The notes under the pieces: generated by a model
What the model was told of the DNA's origin: nothing
Databases searched by the model: none
What the model saw: only the letters and a program-made list of their open reading frames with translations
Made by a program: the position numbers and the translations under genes
Part shown: piece by piece, positions 15,673 through 23,952 of the stretch
How the letters are laid out: each line of letters starts with the position of its first letter
How positions within the stretch are numbered: the first letter of the stretch is position 1
Origin: Sphingobium sp. C100
GTDB taxonomy: Bacteria > Pseudomonadota > Alphaproteobacteria > Sphingomonadales > Sphingomonadaceae
Assembly: GCF_000508185.1 (NCBI RefSeq)
Contig: NZ_AYOY01000163.1
Coordinates: forward strand, 1 to 33,376
DNA: 33,376 nucleotides
Direction of reading: 5' to 3'

Positions 15673-16340
15673 CACCTCGCAGATGCGCGCGATCAGCCGC
15701 GTCGTCACCCCAACGCCAGCGTATGGCGGAAGCGTTCGGCTTCTTCCAGGCGTGGCTCAAGAACCCCCTGCGCGTCGCCGCAATCGCGCCATCGTCGAGA
15801 TCGCTTGCCAACCTTATCACCTCCAAAATCTCCCACAACACCGGGCCGGTGATCGAGCTGGGCCCGGGAACCGGAGCGTTCACGCGCGCCCTGATCGCCC
15901 GGGGTGTCACACAGGAAGATCTCGCGCTGATTGAATTCGGATCCGAGTTCGCCGCCGCGCTTCATTTCCATTATCCGCGTGCGCGCACGCTCTGGATGGA
16001 CGCCGCCCGCCTGCGGACGGTCGACCTCTTCGACGGGAGATCGGCCGGCGCCGTCGTCAGCGGGCTGCCGCTGCTATCGATGCCGCCACGCAAGGTAATC
16101 GCCATCCTGACCGGCGCGTTCCGCAAGATGGAGCCGGACGGCGCATTCTATCAGTTTACCTATGGCCCTCGTTGCCCCGTGCCGCAGCGGCTGCTGGATC
16201 ATCTTGGGCTCGAGGCGGAACGGATCGGCGGCACGCTCGCCAACCTGCCTCCTGCCGCGGTCTACCGGATCAGGCGCAGGCATCCTGTCCCTTCCCACAT
16301 CGTCCGCTTTTCGTCGCGGCAGCATGTGCCCGTCGAGTAA
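15660..16340 (+). CDS. PmtA-like phospholipid N-methyltransferase family protein
   Basis: A class I SAM-dependent methyltransferase of 226 residues resembling the bacterial phosphatidylethanolamine N-methyltransferase PmtA and rRNA dimethylase-like proteins. Motifs: FFQAWLKNPLRVAAIAPSS (typical PmtA start), SAM loop VIELGPGTGAFT (64-75), acidic residue after the second strand, and VVSGLPLLSMP, the post-motif of PmtA. It may methylate membrane lipid, but substrate is not proven. ATG 15660 overlaps the DedA gene; ATG 15723 (MAEAFGFF) is also possible and fits the family start well, though its ribosome site is poor. Coupling with dedA suggests a shared membrane-lipid role. Confidence 0.82.
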   Translation: MQDLTPRRCARSAASSPQRQRMAEAFGFFQAWLKNPLRVAAIAPSSRSLANLITSKISHNTGPVIELGPGTGAFTRALIARGVTQEDLALIEFGSEFAAALHFHYPRARTLWMDAARLRTVDLFDGRSAGAVVSGLPLLSMPPRKVIAILTGAFRKMEPDGAFYQFTYGPRCPVPQRLLDHLGLEAERIGGTLANLPPAAVYRIRRRHPVPSHIVRFSSRQHVPVE

Positions 16341-16423
16341 GATGACGGAGGCGCGATACACCCAATATCAATACGGCAGCGCCGCAAGGCAGGGCAGAAG
16401 GAGTTCTGCTGGATGGGCAACGC

Positions 16424-17380
16424 ATGCCTGACCTTACCCTCGACCTACGCTTCCTACGCTATGCGATCGTTACCGCGGAATACGGCAGTTTTCGACGCGC
16501 CGCTCTGGTGTTGGGCGTGCCGCAATCCACGGTCAGCCGTCGGGTGCAACTACTTGAGCACCGCCTTGGAGCGCGCATTTTTGAACGGCACCACGGTGGA
16601 GTACGTCTCACCGCCGGGGGCGAGCACTTCCTCAAGGAAGCCGCGGCGATGGCCCGTGGCGTTCAGCGAGCAGCGGATGAAATGGCAGCCGCCCGCAAAG
16701 GAGAGGCGGGAAGCCTGAAGATAGGATTATTTACGTCGATATCCAGCGGGTTCCTCAGCGAGTTACTTGCCGAGTTCCGGGTCAAATATCCCGCGATCAA
16801 ACTTATCTTGGACGAAGACACTGCCGAGGCCAATATTGCTGGCGCCATTTCCGGTCGGCTTGATCTGGCTTTCGTCTCAGGAGATCCCCGGGCGCCTAAC
16901 TGCATTTCCAAAACGTTCTGGCAGGAGAGGATTTACGTCGTGATGTCTTCCGATCATCCTTTGGCCGATCAGCCAACAGTTTGCTGGGATGACATCCGCC
17001 ACGAGGATTTCATTGTCAGCGCCGGCGGCCCCGGCCCTGAAATCCAGGACTTTCTCATCAAGCAGCTTTGGGCGATCGGTTTCCGGCCGAGCATCGTCGT
17101 GCATGGAGTGGGGCGAGAAAACCTGATGGGCTTGGTTGCCAAGCGATCTGGGCTTTCATTGACAACCGAATCCAGCCTTGGAGCGATCTACACCGGTGTG
17201 ACCTTCCGGCCACTCGCTGAGGTATCGGACACCGTTATAATGTCCGGCATCTGGAGTTCGAGCAATGAGAACCCGGCACTTAAGCGCGCTATCGAGCTTT
17301 GCGTCCGGATTGCCGATGATCGGCGTCGTACGGCGCGCTCCAGGCCAAATGTAGGGTCCGGAATCATAAACAATGGCTGA
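16424..17380 (+). CDS. LysR family transcriptional regulator
   Basis: A 318-residue LysR-type regulator: winged HTH at about residues 6-66 (GSFRRAALVLGVPQSTVSRR) and a periplasmic-binding-like effector domain from about 95 (LKIGLFTSISSG, ISGRLDLAFVSG, VVMSSDHPLA). ATG 16424 is used because the HTH begins close to it; AAGGAG is present but 26 bases upstream, and the out-of-frame ATG at 16413 lies between. The C-terminus overlaps an IS5 scar (17364-17500), so the last residues may be derived from the insertion. The gene most likely to be its target is not clear; it follows the lipid methyltransferase by 83 bases in the same direction. Confidence 0.9.
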   Translation: MPDLTLDLRFLRYAIVTAEYGSFRRAALVLGVPQSTVSRRVQLLEHRLGARIFERHHGGVRLTAGGEHFLKEAAAMARGVQRAADEMAAARKGEAGSLKIGLFTSISSGFLSELLAEFRVKYPAIKLILDEDTAEANIAGAISGRLDLAFVSGDPRAPNCISKTFWQERIYVVMSSDHPLADQPTVCWDDIRHEDFIVSAGGPGPEIQDFLIKQLWAIGFRPSIVVHGVGRENLMGLVAKRSGLSLTTESSLGAIYTGVTFRPLAEVSDTVIMSGIWSSSNENPALKRAIELCVRIADDRRRTARSRPNVGSGIINNG

Positions 17381-17500
17381 CGGTCGCCGCGATGCAGCCG
17401 ACCGCGCGGAAATAGATGTCGAGGCGGTTGTGGCGCGTGGCGACGCGTCGGACATGCGCTCGATCGCATTTGGTCGCGGTAGAGGACCTGTGAGAAGCAT
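17364..17500 (-). pseudogene. IS5-type transposase, C-terminal remnant
   Basis: The minus strand encodes pieces of the end of an IS5-family DDE transposase, in three frames: LYRDQ, then NAIERM, then RRVATRHNRLDIYF followed by a short hydrophobic tail and stop at 17364. Intact relatives have these in one frame (LYR.RN.IER...LKD.RR.ATRY). The FxRLKD part between is missing. No inverted terminal repeats or target duplication could be found, so this is a scar only. It overlaps the 3' end of the LysR gene. Confidence 0.65.
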
Positions 17501-17581
17501 CTGTTAAGTGCCGGTTGGCCTTAGGCGAGATGCCGGGCATCGTGCCACTCTCGTCGTGCGCTCGCATCGACACGGACCCAT

Positions 17582-17628
17582 AGGTTGACAACCTCAACCT
17601 CGATTAGCATTAGGTTGACGTTGTCAAC
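17582..17628 (+). promoter_or_regulatory. Twin palindromic operators before the SDR-tetR unit
   Basis: AGGTTGACAACCT (17582-17594) and GTTGAC-GTT-GTCAAC (17614-17628) are both palindromes, and TAGGTTGAC recurs with a 30-base period (17581 and 17611). The first includes a possible -35 (TTGACA). Such paired sites fit the TetR protein encoded at 18589-19152. The second overlaps the TTG that best fits as the SDR start. Confidence 0.6.
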
Positions 17629-18592
17629 GACCGGTACCAGCATTCTCATTACTGGCGGCCATGGCGGCATCGGTTTCGAATGCGTCAAGGAGCTTGCGGC
17701 AAAAGGTTTCGATATCGTCCTCGCTGGCCGCGACCCTTCACGCCTCGAAGAGGCGGCGTCTGCCTTGCGCTCGAGATCCAGCGTGCAAGCGACGGTGCTC
17801 ACCATGGATGTGTCGTCGCTGAGATCGGTGCGCGAGGCCGCCGCACAGTGCCGTCAGATGATCGATAGCCGGCCGATCAGTCGGCTGCAGGCGATCCTGT
17901 GCAACGCAGGCGCGACGCTCCGCGGCGCGCCGACCTATACCGACGACGGCTACGAGCGGACCTTCGCTGCCAACTACTTTGGCCACTTCTTACTGGTGCA
18001 GCTTCTGCTCGACGGCCTCGAAGACGATGGCCGAGTCGTGTTCACCGCAAGCGGCACTCACGATCCCGGTACCACGGACGGCAGGTTTATCGGCAGCGCG
18101 GTGAAGCCGGATGCGATCGCCCTTGCGAAGACGGATTGGAAGGGAACGAGCCGCTGCCCGGCGGCAAGCGCTACACCACTTCGAAACTCCGCGTGGTGCT
18201 GCACGCTTACGAGCTCGGCCGGCGGCTCAGCGCAGCCGGCATCGGCATTTCCTCTATCGCATATGATCCGGGGGCGATCGGCAGCAACCGGTTTGCTCAG
18301 GGATGTGCCAAGGCCTGCGCGGGCGCTGATCAGCTCCCGGCCGGTCCGCTGGCTGATGAAACGAGTGGGCCTGACCCTGGGCGATCTGGTTCAGTCCGGC
18401 AGGGCGCTCGCGCACCTCGCAACCTCGGGCGATGTCCTTTCTGGACGCTATTTCCAATGGAAGGATGGTGCCGTCCGTGAAAGGCGGTCGGCCGAGATGA
18501 GCTATGACCGTGCCTTGGCCGATGCGTTGTGGTGAGACATCAAAGCGCTCGTGCGGCTGACCCCTGAGGACGAGCCCGAAAGACTTAGATGA
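17621..18592 (+). pseudogene. Short-chain dehydrogenase, frameshifted and with premature stop
   Basis: The N-terminal half is a good SDR (LITGGHGGIG, CNAG, FAANYFGHF). Around 18143, after KTDW, one base appears to be lost: the family continuation EPLPGGKRYTTSKL and AYDPGAI, with the catalytic Tyr-Lys, is in another frame. Around 18280 one base is gained and the first frame resumes (TGLLRDVPRP...). A TGA at 18533-18535 then interrupts a tail that stays homologous in frame (DIKALVRLTPEDEPERL) to a second stop at 18590-18592, which overlaps the tetR start as ATGA. Three lesions argue for decay rather than a single sequencing error. The start is uncertain: TTG 17621 fits best; TTG 17585 opens the frame. 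Confidence 0.75.
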
Positions 18593-19152
18593 CCACCCGG
18601 GACAAGCTGGTTGAGGCCGCAGCGAAATTGCTCGACGCAGGGGGCGAGCAGGCCGTCACTCTACTGGGCGTCGGCCATACGGCCGGCGTCTCGCACAATG
18701 CCCCGTACAAACACTTCAAGAACCGTGACGCCCTGCTCGCGGCTGTCGCCACCTCGGACCTCGATATCCTGACTACGAAATTTGTCGAGATACGCGTCTC
18801 GGCATCATCGCCCGGCGACAAGCTGTTGGCCGCCATCGGCGCTCTTATCGCGTTTTGCCTCGAGCGGCCCTCGCGATACCGGCTCGTCTTCGGCGCGCCG
18901 ACGCTCGTACGGGAACATCCCGAGCTGCAGGTGCAGAGCACGGCCTGCCTGTCTGAGATCGTGCTCATGGTAGATGAATGCAAAAGCGCAAACGCGCTTC
19001 CCGACGCACCGACCAGGAGCCTTGCTAGTCTGCTGCTGGCCGCGATGCATGGCCGGGTGCTGCTGGAAGCCCAAGGCCAACTGCGGCCGGAAAAGGGGTT
19101 GCTGAGCATCGAGGAAAATATGGCTTTGATGGTCAGCCTGCTAGCGCCCTGA
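18589..19152 (+). CDS. TetR family transcriptional regulator
   Basis: A 187-residue TetR-type repressor. The HTH is at about residues 22-45 (GVGHTAGVSHNAPYKHFKNR), and the C-terminal ligand domain is of the WHG type (LIAFCLERPSRYRLVFG). The ATG at 18589 overlaps the ancestral stop of the SDR gene, so the regulator was the second gene of an SDR-tetR unit; it now follows a pseudogene. No own ribosome site is strong, consistent with coupling, so its expression may be affected by the premature stop upstream. Likely operators: 17582-17628. Ligand unknown. Confidence 0.9.
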   Translation: MTTRDKLVEAAAKLLDAGGEQAVTLLGVGHTAGVSHNAPYKHFKNRDALLAAVATSDLDILTTKFVEIRVSASSPGDKLLAAIGALIAFCLERPSRYRLVFGAPTLVREHPELQVQSTACLSEIVLMVDECKSANALPDAPTRSLASLLLAAMHGRVLLEAQGQLRPEKGLLSIEENMALMVSLLAP

Positions 19153-19189
19153 ACGCCGTGGTGCGCAAGGATGAACGCCCCTACCTCAG

Positions 19190-19900
19190 TCAATCCATTC
19201 CGATTTTACCTGACGCCCAGTATGCCTTTGTCACAATGCGGTCGGAGGGGAATCGGTGGCGCTTTAGCGCTAGGAGAAGGCGCTGAACGGTTGCGGCCTT
19301 GCCAGTGAGCAAGAACGACATATCGCAGGCCACCAGCTCCGCCACCGCGGCTTCCATCGCGGCGAGATGCGTATCGCCCGTCGTTCTTGTGAACAGTCTG
19401 GCGTCGTGAAGTCTCAGTTCTGCAATGGGTAACCTGGCTGCCTCGACGTCTGCCACTTCGAAGAAGCACCGTAGGTCGCGAGCGTCACGGGACAATGCCA
19501 CCGCGAGCGCGATCGATGTCTCGTCGCCGAAAAGAGCGATCGGCCCCGCCTTGATCTTCTTGCTGATCGAGGTCCGCGGACCGAGGAAATCACATGTGGC
19601 CCCTGCCTTCGCGCTGCGTAGCCAATCACTGCCTGGTCCTGCACCATGCGCATAGCCAATGATGGAGGTGCGGCCGTTGAGCGTATCCCAATTGATCGGG
19701 GTGTAGGTTCGCGTATCAAATATCGAACCCATCGCGATCTGTATCTTCTGGCCCGGCGCCCAGGGCGCGCCCCGAAGCGCTACGCCTTCAAGCGTCATCC
19801 GCACCAGATCGCGCGTCATCCAATCGACCGCGACGATGGTAGCCCGCGTGGCGAGCGTGCGCGTAAGCGCGTCGTTGAAGATGCCTGTCGAACCGGTCAT
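19190..19900 (-). CDS. Siderophore-interacting-type FAD/NAD(P)H reductase
   Basis: A 236-residue protein of the SIP flavoreductase family, which uses FAD and NAD(P)H to reduce ferric siderophores or, in related enzymes, other electron acceptors. Visible: RTYTPINWD near residue 64 (FAD-binding RxYTxR-like motif, with Asn in place of the second Arg), GPGSDWL (flavin phosphate area), FGDETSIALAVAL (NAD(P)-binding and helical start), and a C-terminal LLTGKAATVQRL, KAYWASGK, the family end. The start overlaps the amidohydrolase stop (ATGA), so it is the third gene of an SDR-amidohydrolase-SIP operon. In this setting it may pass electrons to an enzyme rather than to a siderophore. Confidence 0.85.
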   Translation of the reverse strand: MTGSTGIFNDALTRTLATRATIVAVDWMTRDLVRMTLEGVALRGAPWAPGQKIQIAMGSIFDTRTYTPINWDTLNGRTSIIGYAHGAGPGSDWLRSAKAGATCDFLGPRTSISKKIKAGPIALFGDETSIALAVALSRDARDLRCFFEVADVEAARLPIAELRLHDARLFTRTTGDTHLAAMEAAVAELVACDMSFLLTGKAATVQRLLLALKRHRFPSDRIVTKAYWASGKIGMD

Positions 19901-20904
19901 CGGCCAATGCCGCCGCGCTGGGTCGCACCGCTGCCGCCAGTCAGCCGAAGCCAGTTGCCATGGGCGAATGCGGCCTTGTCGGTTTCGCCCAGGCCGCAGC
20001 CCGCCAGGAATCGCCGCGCATCACCGCCCGGGCGATATTGATAGGGAAAGTCTGTCGAAAACAGCAACCGGTCTGTTCCGACGACCGCCGCTGCTCTCGC
20101 AAGATAGTCGGGCGAAAACATGCCGCTGGCGGTGACATACAAGTTGCGGCGCAAGTATGTCGCGATCGGGTGATCGAGCCCCGAGAAGCGGTCCAATGTC
20201 GCCAGACGCTCGGCATAGAACAGCACGACCTCGCCCCAATGGCCGAGGATCACTTGCAAGCCGGGCAGGCGATCGAACATGCCGCTCAGCACCAGGCGCA
20301 GGAACTGGATGCCCGCATCGAAATGCCAGCCGAGGCCAAACATGGCGAATACGGCGTCGACCTCGGCCGAGAAGCCGGAATAATAAGCGGATCGCACCTC
20401 CGCGGCGGGTGTGCGGGGGTGAAGCAGGACGGGGACGCCCAGTGCCGCCGCGCTTTCGAATATGGGGCGAAGATCTGGGTGGTCGAGATTGCGACTTCCG
20501 ACCCGGCCACACAGGATGGTCCCCTTGAATCCAAGAATTTGAACGCAGCGCTCCAGTTCCAGCGCGGCCACCTCCGGCGTCGCTACCGGAAGCGTCGCCA
20601 ATGCCTGCAAGCGATCGGGCCACCGCGCAATCGTCTCCGCCACGGCGTCGTTGGCGCGTCGGGCAAGGTCGATGCCTACCGGCCCCAGCTCGTGCAGCGC
20701 CGGAGTCGTCAGCGAGAGAACCTGAACGTCGAGCCTGGTCTCATTCATCAGGCCGATGCGCGCGTCGGCAAGATCCAGCAGGCGTCGCTCGAGCTCGCCC
20801 GAGTGGATGGAAACGCACGGGTCTCTCGAGCCCAGACCGATCGCATCCCAGGCATCGCGCACCTCCGCCGTCAGATAATGTTCCTCGACGCCGACCAGCT
20901 TCAT
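19897..20904 (-). CDS. Amidohydrolase family protein, aromatic-acid decarboxylase-like
   Basis: A 335-residue metal-dependent hydrolase of the amidohydrolase 2 (ACMSD / gamma-resorcylate decarboxylase) family. Metal ligands are recognisable: VEEHY (Glu 7 or 8 and His 9), LLHPRTP (His 162), ILGHWGE (His 222), and STDFPY (Asp 285), with the full TIM-barrel length. The EEH form at the N-terminus is the one seen in resorcylate and dihydroxybenzoate decarboxylases and not the HxH of ordinary hydrolases. It sits between an SDR gene (25 bases upstream) and a flavin reductase gene (ATGA overlap). The substrate is probably a hydroxylated aromatic acid, but this is inference. Confidence 0.85.
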   Translation of the reverse strand: MKLVGVEEHYLTAEVRDAWDAIGLGSRDPCVSIHSGELERRLLDLADARIGLMNETRLDVQVLSLTTPALHELGPVGIDLARRANDAVAETIARWPDRLQALATLPVATPEVAALELERCVQILGFKGTILCGRVGSRNLDHPDLRPIFESAAALGVPVLLHPRTPAAEVRSAYYSGFSAEVDAVFAMFGLGWHFDAGIQFLRLVLSGMFDRLPGLQVILGHWGEVVLFYAERLATLDRFSGLDHPIATYLRRNLYVTASGMFSPDYLARAAAVVGTDRLLFSTDFPYQYRPGGDARRFLAGCGLGETDKAAFAHGNWLRLTGGSGATQRGGIGR

Positions 20905-20929
20905 GCGTCTCTTCCCGTCTCTCGCCCGA

Positions 20930-21643
20930 TCACCACGGCTCGGTCTCGCCGAACCGGTCGATGAAGCGCAGCCCCGGCGTGCCCTGTTGCGCGAGAAGCG
21001 TTTCGACCAGCGTGGGGATTGTCTCCTCGATGCTGAACGGCGCGTTCGGTCCGCCCAGGGCGGTACGGATCCAGCCGGGCGCCATCAGCACCATCGCACG
21101 CGGATCATTGGCCTGGCGGGCTGCATAGCTTCGCATGGACTGATTGAGTGCGGCTTTGCTGCCGCGATAGACCTCGAAGCCGCCATTGGTGTTGTTGGCT
21201 ATGCTGCCCTGACCGGACGACATAACCCCGATCAGGCCATCTGCGGTTACCAGATCCTGAAACCCCTCGACGGCGCGCATCACGCCGAGCGTGTTGGTCA
21301 GCATCACGCGCACGAACTCGTCGGTGGAAGCCTCGGCGATCGGAGCGGTTGCGTCGCGATTGGCCGTGCCGGCGTTGACGAACAGGATATCGAACGCACG
21401 GGCTGAAAGTCGCCCGTGCAGCGCGGAGATTTGCTCGGGCTCGGTGATGTCGAGCGGCTCGATCGTGACCTGATCGGGATAGGCCTCGCCGAGCGCGTGC
21501 AGATCGGTCCGGCCGCTTTCGCGGACCGTGCCGACGACGTGCCAGCCCTTCTTGACGAATTCGATCGCCATCGCCTGTCCGAGCCCGCGCGAGGCGCCGA
21601 CGAGCAGGATCGTCTTCGGCGGCTCATTCGAAGTACTATTCAT
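20930..21643 (-). CDS. Short-chain dehydrogenase, first gene of a three-gene operon
   Basis: SDR of 237 residues. Motifs: GASRGLG (16-22), VNAG (89-92), Ser near 142-143, YRGSK (159-163). A cytosolic enzyme; its substrate is unknown. ATG 21643 has AAAGGG seven bases upstream and was chosen over longer openings in the frame, which run into the divergent LysR gene. The gene is transcribed away from the LysR gene and toward the amidohydrolase and SIP-type reductase. The 126-base gap holds a probable LysR site (21691-21707), so control by that regulator is likely. Confidence 0.9.
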   Translation of the reverse strand: MNSTSNEPPKTILLVGASRGLGQAMAIEFVKKGWHVVGTVRESGRTDLHALGEAYPDQVTIEPLDITEPEQISALHGRLSARAFDILFVNAGTANRDATAPIAEASTDEFVRVMLTNTLGVMRAVEGFQDLVTADGLIGVMSSGQGSIANNTNGGFEVYRGSKAALNQSMRSYAARQANDPRAMVLMAPGWIRTALGGPNAPFSIEETIPTLVETLLAQQGTPGLRFIDRFGETEPW

Positions 21644-21690
21644 AAGACTGCCCTTTCGTCGTTGCCGCCCGATTATCCGCACCGCGTCGG

Positions 21691-21707
21691 GATGCGCCAG
21701 ACGCATC
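21691..21707. promoter_or_regulatory. LysR-type palindrome in the SDR-LysR divergent region
   Basis: GATGCG-CCAGA-CGCATC is a perfect inverted repeat and contains the T-N11-A form expected for LysR sites (T21693, A21705). A third half-site GATGCA follows at 21708-21713. It sits between the divergent starts at 21643 and 21770. Confidence 0.65.
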
Positions 21708-21769
21708 GGATGCAAACTATCATTGCACCACACGCTATACATGACGCGAGGGTGCGGTATGATGCTGCT

Positions 21770-22675
21770 ATGACCGCTATCGACCTCAACCTGCTTACGG
21801 CGCTGGATGTGCTGCTGACGGAGCGCAGCGTGACGTCCGCCGCCAGACGTCTCGGCCTCAGCCCTTCCGCAACGAGCCGGACACTGGCCCGACTGCGATC
21901 GGCGATGGGCGACCCGTTGTTGGTGCAGGCTGGGCGCGCTCTCGTGCCCACTTCTTATGCCGAGCAGCTCGCCGCCCGCGTTCATGTCCTCGCCCGCGAG
22001 GCGCGGGCGGTGCTGACGCCGGCCATTGAGACTCTGGACCTAGCTTCACTGGACCGGACCTTCACGATCCGCGCCAACGAAGGCTTCATAGCGCTGTTCG
22101 CCGCAGCGCTGGTCACGGCTATCGCGCGCGAGGCGCCCGGTGTGCGCCTTCGCTTTGCGCCTAAGCCCGACAAGGATGCGACCCCTTTGCGGGAGGGAGT
22201 AATCGACGTCGAAGTCGGCACGACGGGCGTCTCCGCGCCCGAAGTCCGCAGCCTGCTGATCTTTCGCGATCGCTTCATCGGCGTGGCCCGCCTTGGACAC
22301 CCCTTGCTCAACGGGGCGATGACCCCGCAGCGCTACGCCGCTTGTGGGCACGTCGTCGCATCGCGTCGAGGCGCATTAGCCGGACCGGTGGATGACGCGC
22401 TTCAGGAAGTGGGCTTGAGCCGCAGGATCGTCGCAGTTGTACCAGGCTTCGTCGATGCGCTGACGATCGCGCGCCAGTCGGACCTGATCGCGCTCGTGCC
22501 GCGCTCCTGCCTTCGCAACGGGGAAGTAGCGGCGCAAGGCCTTGAAGGGTTCGACCTTCCTGTGCCTACGCCGGAACTGGCGATCAGCGTGATGTGGCAC
22601 CCCCGCCTAGATGCAGACCCTGCCCATCGATGGTTCCGTCAGAAGCTCGCCGCGATCTGTCACGCAACATCTTGA
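21770..22675 (+). CDS. LysR family transcriptional regulator
   Basis: A 301-residue LysR-type regulator: HTH at about residues 6-63 (LTALDVLLTERSVTSAARRL, SPSATSRTL) and an effector domain (FTIRANEGFIALFAAAL, IDVEVGTTG, IFRDRFIGVARLGHPL). It resembles the NahR/NodD-like branch (SLGLSPSATSRTLARLR, MGDPLL). ATG 21770 fits the family start (MTAIDLNLL); an opening to 21416 lies inside the SDR region and is rejected. Divergent from the SDR-amidohydrolase-SIP operon, with a palindrome between, so it probably controls that operon with a small aromatic compound as ligand (inference). Confidence 0.92.
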   Translation: MTAIDLNLLTALDVLLTERSVTSAARRLGLSPSATSRTLARLRSAMGDPLLVQAGRALVPTSYAEQLAARVHVLAREARAVLTPAIETLDLASLDRTFTIRANEGFIALFAAALVTAIAREAPGVRLRFAPKPDKDATPLREGVIDVEVGTTGVSAPEVRSLLIFRDRFIGVARLGHPLLNGAMTPQRYAACGHVVASRRGALAGPVDDALQEVGLSRRIVAVVPGFVDALTIARQSDLIALVPRSCLRNGEVAAQGLEGFDLPVPTPELAISVMWHPRLDADPAHRWFRQKLAAICHATS

Positions 22676-23028
22676 AACAGGCAAGATGCAAGCGGCGATA
22701 CCAAGAGCGCGAACAGAGGCACGCTCTCGTACAGCCGCGCGAAGCGTCGCGGCACCGCGCCTGATTGGCCCGCAGGCAGTCAGTCACGGACCTGCTATTG
22801 AGCCATTTCGATAACGCCAATCTGGGCGGATGGCCTGATAAGGCTGGCGGCTCGGCAACCAATCCAATCGGCTTCCCGGACGATCGCAAAGATCTCCCGG
22901 ACCACCGAGCATAGATCGTCCGGACTCAATGAAATAGGCTCCTTTCGAATGTGAACGGCGGCGTCAGCGCATCCTCCGGATCCTGTCCGGGAGAACGCTA
23001 CCCGCCACCTTAAAAATCGGAGTCGAAC
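22676..23028. other. Intergenic region of 353 bases without a clear gene
   Basis: Between the LysR and NmrA genes. A minus-strand frame (22795-23067) could encode a 90-residue peptide but overlaps the NmrA start, lacks a credible start, and matches nothing recognised. The NmrA ribosome site (GGAG) lies at its right end. No other structure seen. Confidence 0.6.
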
Positions 23029-23913
23029 ATGATCGTTGTCACCGCGCCGACGGGCGATATTGGCCATCAGGTCGTCCAGGATCTACTTCACGCTGGCGTG
23101 CCGTTCCGAGTTGTGGCACGCGATCCGTCGCGCCTCACTGACGAGGTGCGAGCTGGAGCCGAGATCGTCACAGGCTCCCACGGCGACGCGGGGGTCGTGC
23201 GTGAAGCATTCGACGGCGCCTCTGCGGTATTCTGGCTTCTGCCTCCCGACCCTCAAGCCGCATCCGTCGCGGCGGCCTATGTCGATTTCACGCGTCCCGC
23301 CGCAGGGGCTCTGAAAGAGCAAGGCGTCAAGCGGGTAGTCGCGATCACGGCGCTCGGGCGCGGTTCGCCGCTCGCCAACAAGGCGGGACACGTCACAGGC
23401 TCACTCGCGATGGACGATCTGATCGCGAGTACCGGCGTCGCTTTTCGCGGTCTTGCCAACCCGTCCTTCATGGACAACATCGCGCGGCAGGCGATCACGA
23501 TCCGGGATCAGGGCAAGTTCTTTTCGCCCATCTCGGGCGATCTCAGGCTGCCAAGTGTCGCCACACGCGATATTGCAGCCGTTGCGGCCCGATGGCTGCT
23601 CGACGACAGCTGGACGGGCCAGAGTGACGTGCCGGTTCTTGGGCCCGAGGACATCTCCTTCAACGAGATGGCCGAGATCATCTCCGATGTGCTCGGCATG
23701 ACCGTCACCTATCAGCCGATCAGCTTCGACGCCTACAAGGCCCGCTTCCTGCAGTTCGGCATGTCCGACGCCATGGCGCAGGGCATGACAGACATGGCCT
23801 GCGCAAAGGATCAGGGCCTCGACCTTACCGTGCCACGGACGCCGGAACATTCAACGCCGACGAGCTTCCGCCAGTGGTGCGAGGACTCGCTCAAGTCCGC
23901 CGTTCTCGGCTGA
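23029..23913 (+). CDS. NmrA/NAD(P)H-binding family protein
   Basis: A 294-residue atypical SDR of the NmrA type: N-terminal VTAPTGDIG (4-12) binds NAD(P), the classical Tyr-xxx-Lys is not seen at its usual place, and the body (RDIAAVAARWLLDD, YQPISFDAYKARFLQFG) is typical. Some members sense NADP/NADPH, others are quinone or isoflavone-type reductases. ATG 23029 has GGAG at proper spacing. First gene of a rightward run: SDR follows after 39 bases, then DUF1097 and an AraC regulator. Its role in this set cannot be told from sequence. Confidence 0.9.
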   Translation: MIVVTAPTGDIGHQVVQDLLHAGVPFRVVARDPSRLTDEVRAGAEIVTGSHGDAGVVREAFDGASAVFWLLPPDPQAASVAAAYVDFTRPAAGALKEQGVKRVVAITALGRGSPLANKAGHVTGSLAMDDLIASTGVAFRGLANPSFMDNIARQAITIRDQGKFFSPISGDLRLPSVATRDIAAVAARWLLDDSWTGQSDVPVLGPEDISFNEMAEIISDVLGMTVTYQPISFDAYKARFLQFGMSDAMAQGMTDMACAKDQGLDLTVPRTPEHSTPTSFRQWCEDSLKSAVLG

Positions 23914-23952
23914 ATCGGCTTCCCGATAAGCCCAACCCAGGAGCATCACGAC

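Noticed and set aside
22795..23067. Minus-strand 90-codon frame in the LysR-NmrA gap
   Set aside because: The peptide looks less random than most shadows, but it would start inside the NmrA gene, has no credible start, and no family was recognised.
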